Assembly: GCA_012800735.1 (NCBI GenBank)
Contig: JAAZIU010000034.1
Span: 1 to 64,000 of the forward strand
Reading direction: 5' to 3'
From: Clostridiales bacterium
GTDB taxonomy: Bacteria > Bacillota > Clostridia > Oscillospirales > CAG-272
DNA: 64,000 bases
Shown piece by piece: positions 18,520-27,924 of the stretch. Positions within the stretch are counted from its first letter, which is position 1. Each line of letters begins with the position of its first letter. The notes below the pieces were generated by a model. The model was not told the origin of the DNA, ran no database searches, and was given only the letters and a program-made list of their open reading frames with translations. The translations under genes and the position numbers were made by a program.

Positions 18520-18960
18520 TTATGTGTTAATTCTATTCAGCGGATGTATGTTCTTATTCCTGTAAATCAAATCGTCACGCGTTGTAAATCCCTGGCTTTC
18601 CCAAAATCTATTGCCAATTTCATTTTTTTCAAACACAACCAAAGCAACTTTATTAATTCCTTCTTTTTCCAAAGCAGTCATAGCAAGATCGACAAGCTTT
18701 TTCCCTATATGGTTCCCTCTGTATTCAGGCAAGACCGCTGTATGATAAATATATCCTCTTCTGCCATCATGACCGGCCATTATAACCCCTACTATTTTAT
18801 TACTATCCAATGCGATAAAGCTTGTTGAAGGATTTCTATTAAGATACTTTTTGAATCCTTCTTCACTATCGTCAGTTGAATTAAGTCCCATACCGGGTGT
18901 GTTTATCCACAGGTCATATATGCCTTTATAATCGTTTTCTTCCATTATTCTGAAAACCAT
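18520..18960 (-). CDS. GNAT N-acetyltransferase
   Basis: 'YIYHTAVLPEYRGNHIGKKLVDLAMTALEKEGINKVALVVFEKNEIGNRFWESQGF'. Confidence 0.85.
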   Translation of the reverse strand: MVFRIMEENDYKGIYDLWINTPGMGLNSTDDSEEGFKKYLNRNPSTSFIALDSNKIVGVIMAGHDGRRGYIYHTAVLPEYRGNHIGKKLVDLAMTALEKEGINKVALVVFEKNEIGNRFWESQGFTTRDDLIYRNKNIHPLNRINT

Positions 18961-18989
18961 GTTATTCTCCCAATTTTCAACCATACATT

Positions 18990-19475
18990 TCATGTCTGAT
19001 TTGTTTGTAATTTATTTAATATTTCCTCACACTCTTTTTTAGATATTCCGGTGTTATTATACTTAGGTTTTTCATAATAAAAAATCATTAGCCATTCAAT
19101 AGCCTCTAATTCTTTTTTATTAAATTGGGGAAAACGAATATATTTAAAATATTTTATTTCATCAAACCAATCTTCACGCTTATGAGCTCCGTTCCCGTGA
19201 GCATACATTCTATGATAAAAAGATGTACACTTTCCCTCGCCTACAATCCCGACATATATCACCTCTTTCTGGTTATATAATAAATAAATTCCGTTTTTGC
19301 CTTCGTCACCATTATATTTTTTCTTTATTTCCTCTTTATCTTTATTTTCTTTCTCTTGGTTCTCAAAAGCCGTGGAAATTTCTTTAATAATATTTTCAAG
19401 TAGATTCATGTAATTTTCATCCTCTTTTGTCAGTAATACTACCCTCTCAGCTTGTAAATCACTATCCAAACTCAT
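18990..19475 (-). CDS. GIY-YIG-like domain protein
   Basis: 'GIYLLYNQKEVIYVGIVGEGKCTSFYHRMYAHGNG' resembles the GIY...YVG core. Confidence 0.55.
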   Translation of the reverse strand: MSLDSDLQAERVVLLTKEDENYMNLLENIIKEISTAFENQEKENKDKEEIKKKYNGDEGKNGIYLLYNQKEVIYVGIVGEGKCTSFYHRMYAHGNGAHKREDWFDEIKYFKYIRFPQFNKKELEAIEWLMIFYYEKPKYNNTGISKKECEEILNKLQTNQT

Positions 19476-19489
19476 TTAAAGCCCCTCAT

Positions 19490-19640
19490 TCAATTATAGT
19501 TTCCTTTCCGATATTCTGCCGGTGTCACACCGTATTTCTTTCGAAATTCCTTCCAAAAAGTATTTTTGGAAGAGAAACCCACCATCATGGCAATTCGTTC
19601 CGCTGACATATCTGAGGTTCGCAGCATCTCTGCCGTAAAT
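19490..19640 (-). pseudogene. C-terminal fragment of AraC-family regulator (partial paralog of 23510-24379)
   Basis: 'EMLRTSDMSAERIAMMVGFSSKNTFWKEFRKKYGVTPAEYRKG' nearly identical to the C-terminus of the AraC gene; N-terminal part absent. Confidence 0.75.
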
Positions 19641-20087
19641 TCTTCGTAAACTATTGCAACTTGATATTGCAATTTAAGATTTACTTATTTTGCTCAATAT
19701 TTCCGGAACACACTACATGAGTTTTAAAATAAATACCGACTTGCGACGGTTCATATCGTTAAGTTAATTATAGCATATTACTGTCTTATTTTCAATAATC
19801 CGGACTTATCTTATGGATGTTTTTCTTGTATGCATAATAATTTTACAATTATTTTATTTTAATGTTATACATTATATTGAATATTTAATCATTTCGTTGT
19901 ATAATAATGTCAGAATATTTATCAGAACACAGGATATATAAAAGTTTTCAAAAGAATAGTTTTTTCTTGTTACCCCGATCTCAGAAAAGTTATTCCGTAA
20001 TCTATTAATGTAAGGCAAAAAACAAAAAACTGATGCACGTTTTAAATAACGTTATTAACTTATATCGTTAGATTAAAGGTGAAAAAA

Positions 20088-21239
20088 ATGAGAAAAAACA
20101 TCACGTTATTTTTGATAGTTATTCTGATATCGCTTAATATAAATACAGCGGTTTATGCAGAAATTTCTACCGAGCCGATAGATGTATTTATCAATGGGAA
20201 AAAAGTTCAATCGGATGTAAGTCCGATAATAAAGGATGGCAGAACCTTGGTTCCCGTCAGAGTTATTTCTGAAGAATTCGGCTTACAAGTCGGCTGGCAT
20301 ACAATAAATAAGATTGTACATCTGTTCAGCAACGAAAAAAGCTGGGCGAAATTTAAGATTGATAACAAACGTGTTGAAACTTCAGCCGGTAATGACACTC
20401 TGGATGTACCTCCAATAATATATAATGGCAGAACCATGGTACCTTTAAGAGTTATAGCCGAATACCTCGGAATGATTGTGAATTGGGTTCCTCAGACTGC
20501 AACACAACCTGCAAAAGTCATTTTAGAATATAGTCAAAAAGAAGGGATACTGAAGCTGCCCAAAGAAAAGTTAGCAAGCTATGTTCTTTATGAAGACACG
20601 GGGATAATCAAATATACCGCTTCAAACGGCAAGCAAATTGAGGGGATTTTTCTTACTCAAAAAGAAGTAGACATAGCAGCAGGTATCATTGTCGAAGAGA
20701 ATCCGTCAACCGATAATAAGTTAAGTAAAATGGGTTTTAATCAAGAAGAGCTTCGTTATATTTTAAACAATGTTTTGGCAGATAACGAGCAGCAGCTTTT
20801 TGATTCTATAAATCAATACAGGAGTAAAAACAATCTGCCTGCATTCAGGTTGAATATGGATTTGACAAAAGTGGCCAGAGCCCATGTCATAGACTCTATT
20901 AACAACAATCCAAAAGATCAGAAAGACTGCAGAGGAATGAACGGCAATCTCCACTCCTGGTCTGTTTGCCCCTATTGGTCGGGCGGCGCTTATACAAGCG
21001 ACCACGAATATTCGGAAATGATGTGGGACAAGCCCAGAGAGCTTACGAATTTTACCGGCAATGGATATGAGAACGCCTTTTATTGCAGTGGAACAGTTAC
21101 ACCAAGTCAGGCTTTTGATGCCTGGAAGGGGTCTGCCGGACATAATGCCGTTTTGCTTGGCGAAGGATTCTGGTCAAATATGACTCAAATCGGAATTGCT
21201 ATTGAGGGAAGCTATGCTTTCATATGGTTTGCTGAATAA
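20088..21239 (+). CDS. secreted copper amine oxidase N-terminal-like domain + CAP (SCP/PR1) domain protein
   Basis: signal peptide; 'DGRTLVPVRVISEEFG', 'NGRTMVPLRVIAEYLGM'; C-terminal CAP-like 'LFDSINQYRSKNNLPAFRLN ... WKGSAGHNAVLLGEGF'. Confidence 0.75.
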   Translation: MRKNITLFLIVILISLNINTAVYAEISTEPIDVFINGKKVQSDVSPIIKDGRTLVPVRVISEEFGLQVGWHTINKIVHLFSNEKSWAKFKIDNKRVETSAGNDTLDVPPIIYNGRTMVPLRVIAEYLGMIVNWVPQTATQPAKVILEYSQKEGILKLPKEKLASYVLYEDTGIIKYTASNGKQIEGIFLTQKEVDIAAGIIVEENPSTDNKLSKMGFNQEELRYILNNVLADNEQQLFDSINQYRSKNNLPAFRLNMDLTKVARAHVIDSINNNPKDQKDCRGMNGNLHSWSVCPYWSGGAYTSDHEYSEMMWDKPRELTNFTGNGYENAFYCSGTVTPSQAFDAWKGSAGHNAVLLGEGFWSNMTQIGIAIEGSYAFIWFAE

Positions 21240-21252
21240 TTAAATATTTTAG

Positions 21253-21288
21253 AAAGGCTTTGTGGATTTTTTCGCGAAGCCTTTTAAT
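21253..21288 (+). terminator. terminator
   Basis: aaaggctt...aagccttttaat. Confidence 0.5.
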
Positions 21289-21325
21289 AAATAAATTGAT
21301 GTTCAATAATGACTTGTTCCCAGGT

Positions 21326-22060
21326 TTACTTTTTCGCAAGCCAGCCTCTGAAAAGACCGCCTTTAAATAAAGAATAAATCAAAAAGAATAAATTGGCAAA
21401 CGGAATAAAAATAAATGAAGGAATTAAAATACGTGTGTAATGTTTACCAAAATCTTTTCCGCGCCTGTTAATAGCTATTCCCATACGGATGAAAAAGAAT
21501 ATAACTCCGGCGTTAAAGAATAAAAGAACTCCGACGTTTTGTAAAAATGCTGAAATAACTCCCTCGTGAAAATAATTTCCTGTCTGGAATCCGGTTATAA
21601 TAAGCATAATAATATAAACAGCTGTTTGAACCAAAAACACAAATCGCGTAACATTCAGCATTACGCCGCCGCCTATGCCTATACCTCCGCGCCAATTAAT
21701 TCCCGCCCGGAAGCAAAAGTTTTCGAGTACCTGCATCAGCGGTTCATTTTGTCGCCCTTCTATGAAGCCGTTATTAGCAATGCAATAGAGATTTGGATGC
21801 AAATCATTCTCTCGGAAGAACATCTCCGCCTCTTCCAAAAAAGCCAGTACATGTGAAGGAAGCCCGTCTACATATAAAGGCAAAGATAGCACTATCGCAT
21901 CTGCATCTTTAAGCTCTTCAAAAATACTCTCATAATCGTTTTTGTTTCGAAGTTGTTTTGTAACCTTTTCACCCTTGACAAACAAGCGCTGCATTGCCGA
22001 AAGGTATGATGACGCGCTTATTTTTTTCTTAGGGCTGCCATTAATAAATACCGTTTTCAT
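21326..22060 (-). CDS. flavodoxin-like N-terminal domain with C-terminal transmembrane helices
   Basis: 'MKTVFINGSPKKK', 'ADAIVLSLPLYVDGLPSHVLAFLEE', then two to three hydrophobic segments. Confidence 0.6.
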   Translation of the reverse strand: MKTVFINGSPKKKISASSYLSAMQRLFVKGEKVTKQLRNKNDYESIFEELKDADAIVLSLPLYVDGLPSHVLAFLEEAEMFFRENDLHPNLYCIANNGFIEGRQNEPLMQVLENFCFRAGINWRGGIGIGGGVMLNVTRFVFLVQTAVYIIMLIITGFQTGNYFHEGVISAFLQNVGVLLFFNAGVIFFFIRMGIAINRRGKDFGKHYTRILIPSFIFIPFANLFFLIYSLFKGGLFRGWLAKK

Positions 22061-22545
22061 ACAGCGCTCTCCGCTTCCGAAGCCGAGGCAAAAAACAGCA
22101 CTTCGGATTCATTGTATCCGTCATTTATCGCATTTCTCTTTGCCATATAAGTAAATGTTGCTTTCTCCTGTTCGGTAATATTACCGTATACAAGCACTTT
22201 AAAAAGAGAATGTTTTCCGTAACGCAGTATATGGTGCATCTCCCACGCTCTGTATGTGGAAAGCGGCGTAGAAGCTCCTATCGTTCTGTCCATCACGGTT
22301 TTAATATTTGTGCTGTAAGAACCGTATAGGTTTTTTGTTATGATAACAAGCTCTTCAGCTCTGCCCAAAGTACGGCAGGCCTTTTGCAGTTTATCTTTCA
22401 TAAAGCACTCCGCCGGATGCTTAACCCAACAACCGAAACAACCTTGACAAGGCGCGTATTTCCCGTCCGCTTCAATGATTGCATCGCATTTTGACGATAG
22501 TTGTTCGCTGCGCGATGGTTCCAGATCGTGTAAAATTACTTTCAT
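22057..22545 (-). CDS. flavodoxin/NADPH-dependent FMN reductase-like protein
   Basis: 'CDAIIEADGKYAPCQGCFGCWVKHPAECFMKD', 'ELVIITKNLYGSYSTNIKTVMDRTIG'; RBS aaaggag. Confidence 0.75.
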   Translation of the reverse strand: MKVILHDLEPSRSEQLSSKCDAIIEADGKYAPCQGCFGCWVKHPAECFMKDKLQKACRTLGRAEELVIITKNLYGSYSTNIKTVMDRTIGASTPLSTYRAWEMHHILRYGKHSLFKVLVYGNITEQEKATFTYMAKRNAINDGYNESEVLFFASASEAESAV

Positions 22546-22658
22546 GTTTCTCCTTTCGGTTATTATGAAATAGTTTGAATAAATAAGAAAATATTTCTCT
22601 ATTGCCAATTTCATTATTCTCAAAACTCACCCTATCACCTCACATCGAAGCAAACATC

Positions 22659-23426
22659 TTATTTTTTTGTATAGAATGTTTCTCTGCTTATATGGTGTTC
22701 ATCAAAAAGATAATCTGTATAGTTATATTTTGTAAGATACTCTATTCTTCCCTCTTTAAGAAGGATAATCTGAGTTATGCCGTAAAGCTTATGTTCTTGC
22801 ATAAATTCAGTAAATTGATCATGAAATTTACTTAAATCTTCTTCATTAAAAGTGCTTTCGTCAATAAAAACACACTGACTGCTCTCTACCATACCGTCAT
22901 AATTAATATCACCGGACGGCAATTCATGAAAATAGGTCTTTGTAATTTTCGGAAAAACCCTGACCTCCGCATCAGGCGCAAATGACTTAATATTATCACA
23001 TAAATAAGATGTAAATTCCTCGTTTATCGCTACATTGATGTAGTCATCTTCGTAATTGTCACCGTTATTTGTTATTGTAAAACTGTCCGACCACTTATTG
23101 CCTGATGTCGGGAACGCAATCATATGCTCTTTTTCCAATGGGCTTGCGGCAATATAACCGGCATATGAAAATGAAATGTCGTATTTTTCTTCGGCATAAC
23201 AGAGCATTTCCTCAATCGCAACAATAGCTGTTTTCTGAGATAAAAGCAGTTCATCATATTCAGTAGGCAAACCATATTCCGCAAGGATGCTCTTCTGCCT
23301 TTCGTTAAGGGAAACCTTAGTTTCCGTGTTGTTTGATAAGTCCGGATTATTCATCATACACCCGAACACTCCTATCAGCAAAATGATTAAAACAAATATT
23401 ATACCGATACTAAACCTGTTCTTCAT
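22659..23426 (-). CDS. hypothetical lipoprotein
   Basis: signal peptide with lipobox LIGVFGCMM. Confidence 0.6.
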   Translation of the reverse strand: MKNRFSIGIIFVLIILLIGVFGCMMNNPDLSNNTETKVSLNERQKSILAEYGLPTEYDELLLSQKTAIVAIEEMLCYAEEKYDISFSYAGYIAASPLEKEHMIAFPTSGNKWSDSFTITNNGDNYEDDYINVAINEEFTSYLCDNIKSFAPDAEVRVFPKITKTYFHELPSGDINYDGMVESSQCVFIDESTFNEEDLSKFHDQFTEFMQEHKLYGITQIILLKEGRIEYLTKYNYTDYLFDEHHISRETFYTKK

Positions 23427-23509
23427 ATTATTTCTTCCCAAAGCTTATTTTTCTTATGTAGGATAAAAACGATTATATATGCGGTTATACCGAAAAAACA
23501 ACCTTCACT

Positions 23510-24379
23510 TTAATCAAATAAGGTTTCACTACGATATTCCGCCGGTGTCATGCTATATTTTTTCCGAAATTCCTTCCAAAAAGTGTTTTTTGAGGAGAAA
23601 CCCACCATCATGGCAATTCGTTCCGCTGACATACCTGAGGTTCGCAGCATCTCTGCCGCTGTAATTAATCTTTTTTCTATAATAACACGATAAAGAGTTT
23701 TATTATATCTTTGTTTTGCAATTCGGGCAAGCTGCCTGGATGAGATGTTTAATCTTTGCGCAACTTCTTCGGCAGTCAACGGCTTCATAAATTCTGTGTT
23801 GATGATCCTATCAAGAAGACTCATACGAATAAAACCGCTGTCGCGGTTTACTTCAACACTCTGTTCGTACTTGTTGCTAAATCTGTATTCGTCTGATATT
23901 TTGCATAACTGATATATAAAATGCAGACTGTTAATAATTCTTTTGGTACTATCGTGATCCTCCGTAAGCTCTTCTATAATCGAAAATAATATAGGAATAT
24001 TTTGAATAACCATAATTTTTTTGCCGATACCGAAAGGCTCAATAAGACTGTATAAATCCTGACAGTCCGGCGTATGGTACTTTCGTAAGACAAAAGAAAT
24101 CCCCCGCCAAATATCAACATCGTTCTCATTCAGACAACGATGTGAAATATTAGGCGGGATTATGGCCGCTTCTCCTTCATGTATCGTTATAACTCCGTCC
24201 GGACTGTTGATTTTTATAGAGTCTTTTCGGCAGACTAATATTTCAATATAGTGGTGCGTATGATCGGAAATCATTACCGATGGTACTTTAATCGGATAAT
24301 CACTCTTTTCGATAAGTATTTCCAGCGTCAGATTTTCAGCCGTAAAGCTATATACAACATTTTTATTTGTAACTTCCAT
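23510..24379 (-). CDS. AraC-family transcriptional regulator
   Basis: cupin-like N-terminus, two HTH: 'TAEEVAQRLNISSRQLARIAKQRY', 'SAERIAMMVGFSSKNTFWKEFRKKYSMTPAEYR'. Confidence 0.9.
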   Translation of the reverse strand: MEVTNKNVVYSFTAENLTLEILIEKSDYPIKVPSVMISDHTHHYIEILVCRKDSIKINSPDGVITIHEGEAAIIPPNISHRCLNENDVDIWRGISFVLRKYHTPDCQDLYSLIEPFGIGKKIMVIQNIPILFSIIEELTEDHDSTKRIINSLHFIYQLCKISDEYRFSNKYEQSVEVNRDSGFIRMSLLDRIINTEFMKPLTAEEVAQRLNISSRQLARIAKQRYNKTLYRVIIEKRLITAAEMLRTSGMSAERIAMMVGFSSKNTFWKEFRKKYSMTPAEYRSETLFD

Positions 24380-24499
24380 ATGAAAACCATCTCTTGTTCA
24401 GCAAATTGTTTTTTATAGTATATCATCACTTTCTCTCGTTGTCAAGATTATCGTATCATATTTTGACATTATTTCAAATATATTGGCAGAATTATTCTA

Positions 24500-24528
24500 T
24501 TTACAGTCTGAAAATTATCTGCTATAAT
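24500..24528 (+). promoter_or_regulatory. promoter for GH-like gene
   Basis: TTTACA-N17-TATAAT. Confidence 0.55.
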
Positions 24529-24583
24529 ATATACATACAATGTCAAATATTTAATTAAATAGGACAAACAGAAAGAAAACATT

Positions 24584-26314
24584 ATGAAATCGAAACATTT
24601 AAGATATAATGAAATCACTAATACCGATTCAATCAAAACCGGTGATATCATTGAAATACGCGATTTTTTACCATATATTAAAAATACCGAATCAATCGAC
24701 ACAATACCCTGGGAAACAAAAGAATATTATCTTATCAACGGAACACACGGCAATATGCTTTCCGTTGATGCCGTTTTGCCGATTACTCCCGAGACTCCTT
24801 ATGATTCGATAGATTTTTCTACCAAAGGAATGCCGGAAGTTATAACCATTGATTTGAAACTCGAAGGAAAATACGCAATTTGGGCAGGCAGCGCCGCTAT
24901 CGATCTTGCTTTAGATGATGAAGGATTTACTGCTGTCGTTTTAGAAAGCGGCGGACGATACGGACGGCGGATTGGTATCGAAGAAGGTCGGGAATATCTT
25001 GTTTTCTGGAAAAACGCCGAGCTTAAGTCCACGAAACTCCATATCCGCATACCATATGGTACATTTCCCTCCACTCCTTCTGTTAAAGCTTCTCTTTCCT
25101 GCCTTCGTTTCATTAAACTATCGGAAGATGCCGATCTTGCTCCCGTCCCCGGAGAGGCCGATCGTGACTTTATTCTGGTAATTGACGGTTTCAGCCACTA
25201 TTCTACCTATGGAACTCCCGGCGAATGTTTTGACTTGCGTCTGAGCCATGTTTACGAAAATACGGATGTCAAAATATTAATGCCGCAAGTTATGGGACCT
25301 TTACTTTGGAAATCGGAAGTCAATTCATACCTTGGAGAAGGTGTTACTCCCGATAAATATTCCGGGAAGCGGATCGGAGATGTAAGGGTATTCAAATATG
25401 TTGAAGATTCGATAAAGAATGGATATGATGTTCTCCGCGTTCTGCCGGAAGATTGTCATCGCCGTGGTATGGAAGTGCATTTTTCTATTCGCGCAAACCT
25501 GTATTTTAATCCCGACGATGATTTCTTTTTGAAAGGAGTGGGAGATTTAAACGGACGATGGTGGACAGAACATCCGGAAGTTAGGCGTCCCGGCGAACTT
25601 CAGCTTGATTACGGCAAACCCGAAGTCCGCGAATACTACCTTTCGGTATTTCGGGATGTTCTCGAAAAATTCGATATTGACGGCATCAATCTTGATCTTA
25701 CCCGCTGGCCTAAGGTTTTTGATCCCAGATATAATTCGCCTGATGTGCTGATTGATTTTTGCCGTGAATTGCGCAAATTGGCTGACTCATTCGGCGAAAA
25801 GCGCGGAAAGCATATTCAAGTCAGTCTTTTGATGGTAGAGTATTATCATTCAGGCTGCACGCTCGAAGAGCAAGCGATAGACTTTACCGGATTGATGAAG
25901 TCCGGGACTTTGGATTTTGTCTGCATACAAACAAATGAGCCGGAAAAATATGCTGCGATCGCTCATCAATACGGCGTTAAATTTATGGGGATTGTCGATG
26001 GTTGTACGCCATATTACAACCATAATGACGACGATCCGCTCTGGAAACTACCGGATGGCTCAATTACAACCGATCCGAGAGCCGGTCAAGAGTTTAAAAA
26101 AGAAAAGTTCGTAGGCACGGTTCAGGCGCCTTTTGAAAAAATACGATTGATGGATATGTATTATGAAAACGGCGCGGACGGTATTGCGGCGGTAAACCTA
26201 TTTATGGGTTCGCTATACATTCGCAGTTGCGGACATTCAGAAATTGTCAGGCAGCACGCGGAAAACGGTACTGTTTTCGGACAAATACCCGGCGAATATA
26301 TATTCTTCGTCTGA
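24584..26314 (+). CDS. putative glycoside hydrolase-like TIM-barrel protein (family-10-like)
   Basis: 'FDIDGINLDLTRWPKVFDPRYNSPDVLIDFCRELRKLADSFGEKRGKHIQVSLLM'. Confidence 0.6.
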   Translation: MKSKHLRYNEITNTDSIKTGDIIEIRDFLPYIKNTESIDTIPWETKEYYLINGTHGNMLSVDAVLPITPETPYDSIDFSTKGMPEVITIDLKLEGKYAIWAGSAAIDLALDDEGFTAVVLESGGRYGRRIGIEEGREYLVFWKNAELKSTKLHIRIPYGTFPSTPSVKASLSCLRFIKLSEDADLAPVPGEADRDFILVIDGFSHYSTYGTPGECFDLRLSHVYENTDVKILMPQVMGPLLWKSEVNSYLGEGVTPDKYSGKRIGDVRVFKYVEDSIKNGYDVLRVLPEDCHRRGMEVHFSIRANLYFNPDDDFFLKGVGDLNGRWWTEHPEVRRPGELQLDYGKPEVREYYLSVFRDVLEKFDIDGINLDLTRWPKVFDPRYNSPDVLIDFCRELRKLADSFGEKRGKHIQVSLLMVEYYHSGCTLEEQAIDFTGLMKSGTLDFVCIQTNEPEKYAAIAHQYGVKFMGIVDGCTPYYNHNDDDPLWKLPDGSITTDPRAGQEFKKEKFVGTVQAPFEKIRLMDMYYENGADGIAAVNLFMGSLYIRSCGHSEIVRQHAENGTVFGQIPGEYIFFV

Positions 26315-26379
26315 TATGGGTACAATTTATATAGGTTTCAATTTGCAATTATATAAATTATCAATGGAGATATACAATA

Positions 26380-27816
26380 ATGAGTAAAATTAATAAGATT
26401 TTTGTCCTGCTAATAATATTAACGCTGCTTTTCGGATGCTCTGATAAATCGGAGGCTCATACTGAAACCACCGTGACCGAAACGGTTGAAACAACAACCG
26501 AAGCAGAAACCACTCCGCTGGATACATTGAAAGGTCTCGACTTTGACGGCGCTTCATTTCGAGTTAAATATAATAAGCTTTTTGAAGCTGATGTATACAG
26601 GGAATCTTTCCTGTTAAATGCCGAGGAGATAAACGGAGAGATACTGAATGACACTGTGTTTGAACGAAATACAAAGGCGGAAGAGCTGTTAAACATCAAT
26701 TTGGAGTTTTCTCCTTATGGCAGTGTTAAGGATTTGAATAAAAGCATAATGGCCGGGGCGAATGAATTTGAAATGATTCAGTTTGGTTCTGCCTGGGACA
26801 ATGCGGTTCCGCTCATCAGTGAGGGAGCGCTGTATAATATACTTGATCTGCCATATATGCAGCTCAACAAATCCTATTTTTACGGTGATATCACTGAGCG
26901 ATTTATTATTAATGATAGGCTGTATTTTGCTTTCTCACAATACAACAATGCAGGTTCGCTTCCGTTGTATATGCTTTTCAACAAAAATCTGATGGAAGAT
27001 ATGGCAATAGACCTTCCGTATGATAATATTTTTGACGGTAAATGGACATGGGATCGCTTCCTTGATACTATCAAAGATACTGCGGCAGATTTAGATGGCA
27101 ACGGTAAACTTGATGAGAACGACCGGTTCGGTTATCTCAATTTAGAAGCGTTGACTAATTATTTCGTTTGGGGTTTTGACATTGATGTCACCGAACGGAC
27201 AAATGACGGCAGTTATATACCCAACCTGCATAACGAACGCCTCGTAAGCGGGATTCAAAAGATAGTAGATTTCATCGCTTATAACGATGACATTCTGCAT
27301 ACCTCCAATTTTATGGAAGGACGCCATTATTTCATGGAAGGTCGGGTGTTGTTTTCAACGGTCGGTACCGGCGCAATGCAGCCAAGAGATGTCGAAAGCT
27401 TTGATTTTGGCGTTGCTCCCTTGCCTAAGTATGAAGAAACGCAGAAAAACTACTATTGTCCCTCTGGGCTGAATCATTTCGCCATTCCTGTTACTATACA
27501 AGACACAGAATTGACCGGAGCTACTCTTGAAGCCTTAGCCTATCTTTCGGAACAGATTTTGAAACCTGCTTATCTTGAAATATATCATGAAAATAAAATT
27601 CTTCGTGACCAAAAGTCTGCCGAAGTTGCGCTGCTGCTTATGGATAGTGTCTGCATCGATATAACCAGATACTATGATTTTGCAAACGGAAAGATAACGC
27701 CGGTGTATATGCTTCTTGAGATAAAAGATCCTTCTGCTGTGGCATCTACTCTGGCTTCATTTGAGGAAAGCGCTATGGTTAAGGCGGAGGAGTTCTTTGC
27801 GGTGTTCTTTGATTGA
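26380..27816 (+). CDS. extracellular solute-binding lipoprotein
   Basis: lipobox LLFGCSD; 'NGEILNDTVFERNTKAEELLNI', 'ADLDGNGKLDENDRFGY'. Confidence 0.75.
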   Translation: MSKINKIFVLLIILTLLFGCSDKSEAHTETTVTETVETTTEAETTPLDTLKGLDFDGASFRVKYNKLFEADVYRESFLLNAEEINGEILNDTVFERNTKAEELLNINLEFSPYGSVKDLNKSIMAGANEFEMIQFGSAWDNAVPLISEGALYNILDLPYMQLNKSYFYGDITERFIINDRLYFAFSQYNNAGSLPLYMLFNKNLMEDMAIDLPYDNIFDGKWTWDRFLDTIKDTAADLDGNGKLDENDRFGYLNLEALTNYFVWGFDIDVTERTNDGSYIPNLHNERLVSGIQKIVDFIAYNDDILHTSNFMEGRHYFMEGRVLFSTVGTGAMQPRDVESFDFGVAPLPKYEETQKNYYCPSGLNHFAIPVTIQDTELTGATLEALAYLSEQILKPAYLEIYHENKILRDQKSAEVALLLMDSVCIDITRYYDFANGKITPVYMLLEIKDPSAVASTLASFEESAMVKAEEFFAVFFD

Positions 27817-27867
27817 GATGATTTTTGAATAGGATGGCTTTGCACTGAATTAATATACCGAGTAAAA

Positions 27868-27913
27868 CGACACGAGCATTCTAATGTTAAAACGTAATGC
27901 TCGTGTCGCTTTT
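27868..27913. terminator. bidirectional terminator
   Basis: cgacacgagcat ... atgctcgtgtcg perfect 12-bp stem + CTTTTA. Confidence 0.7.
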
Positions 27914-27924
27914 ATTGCTTTATA

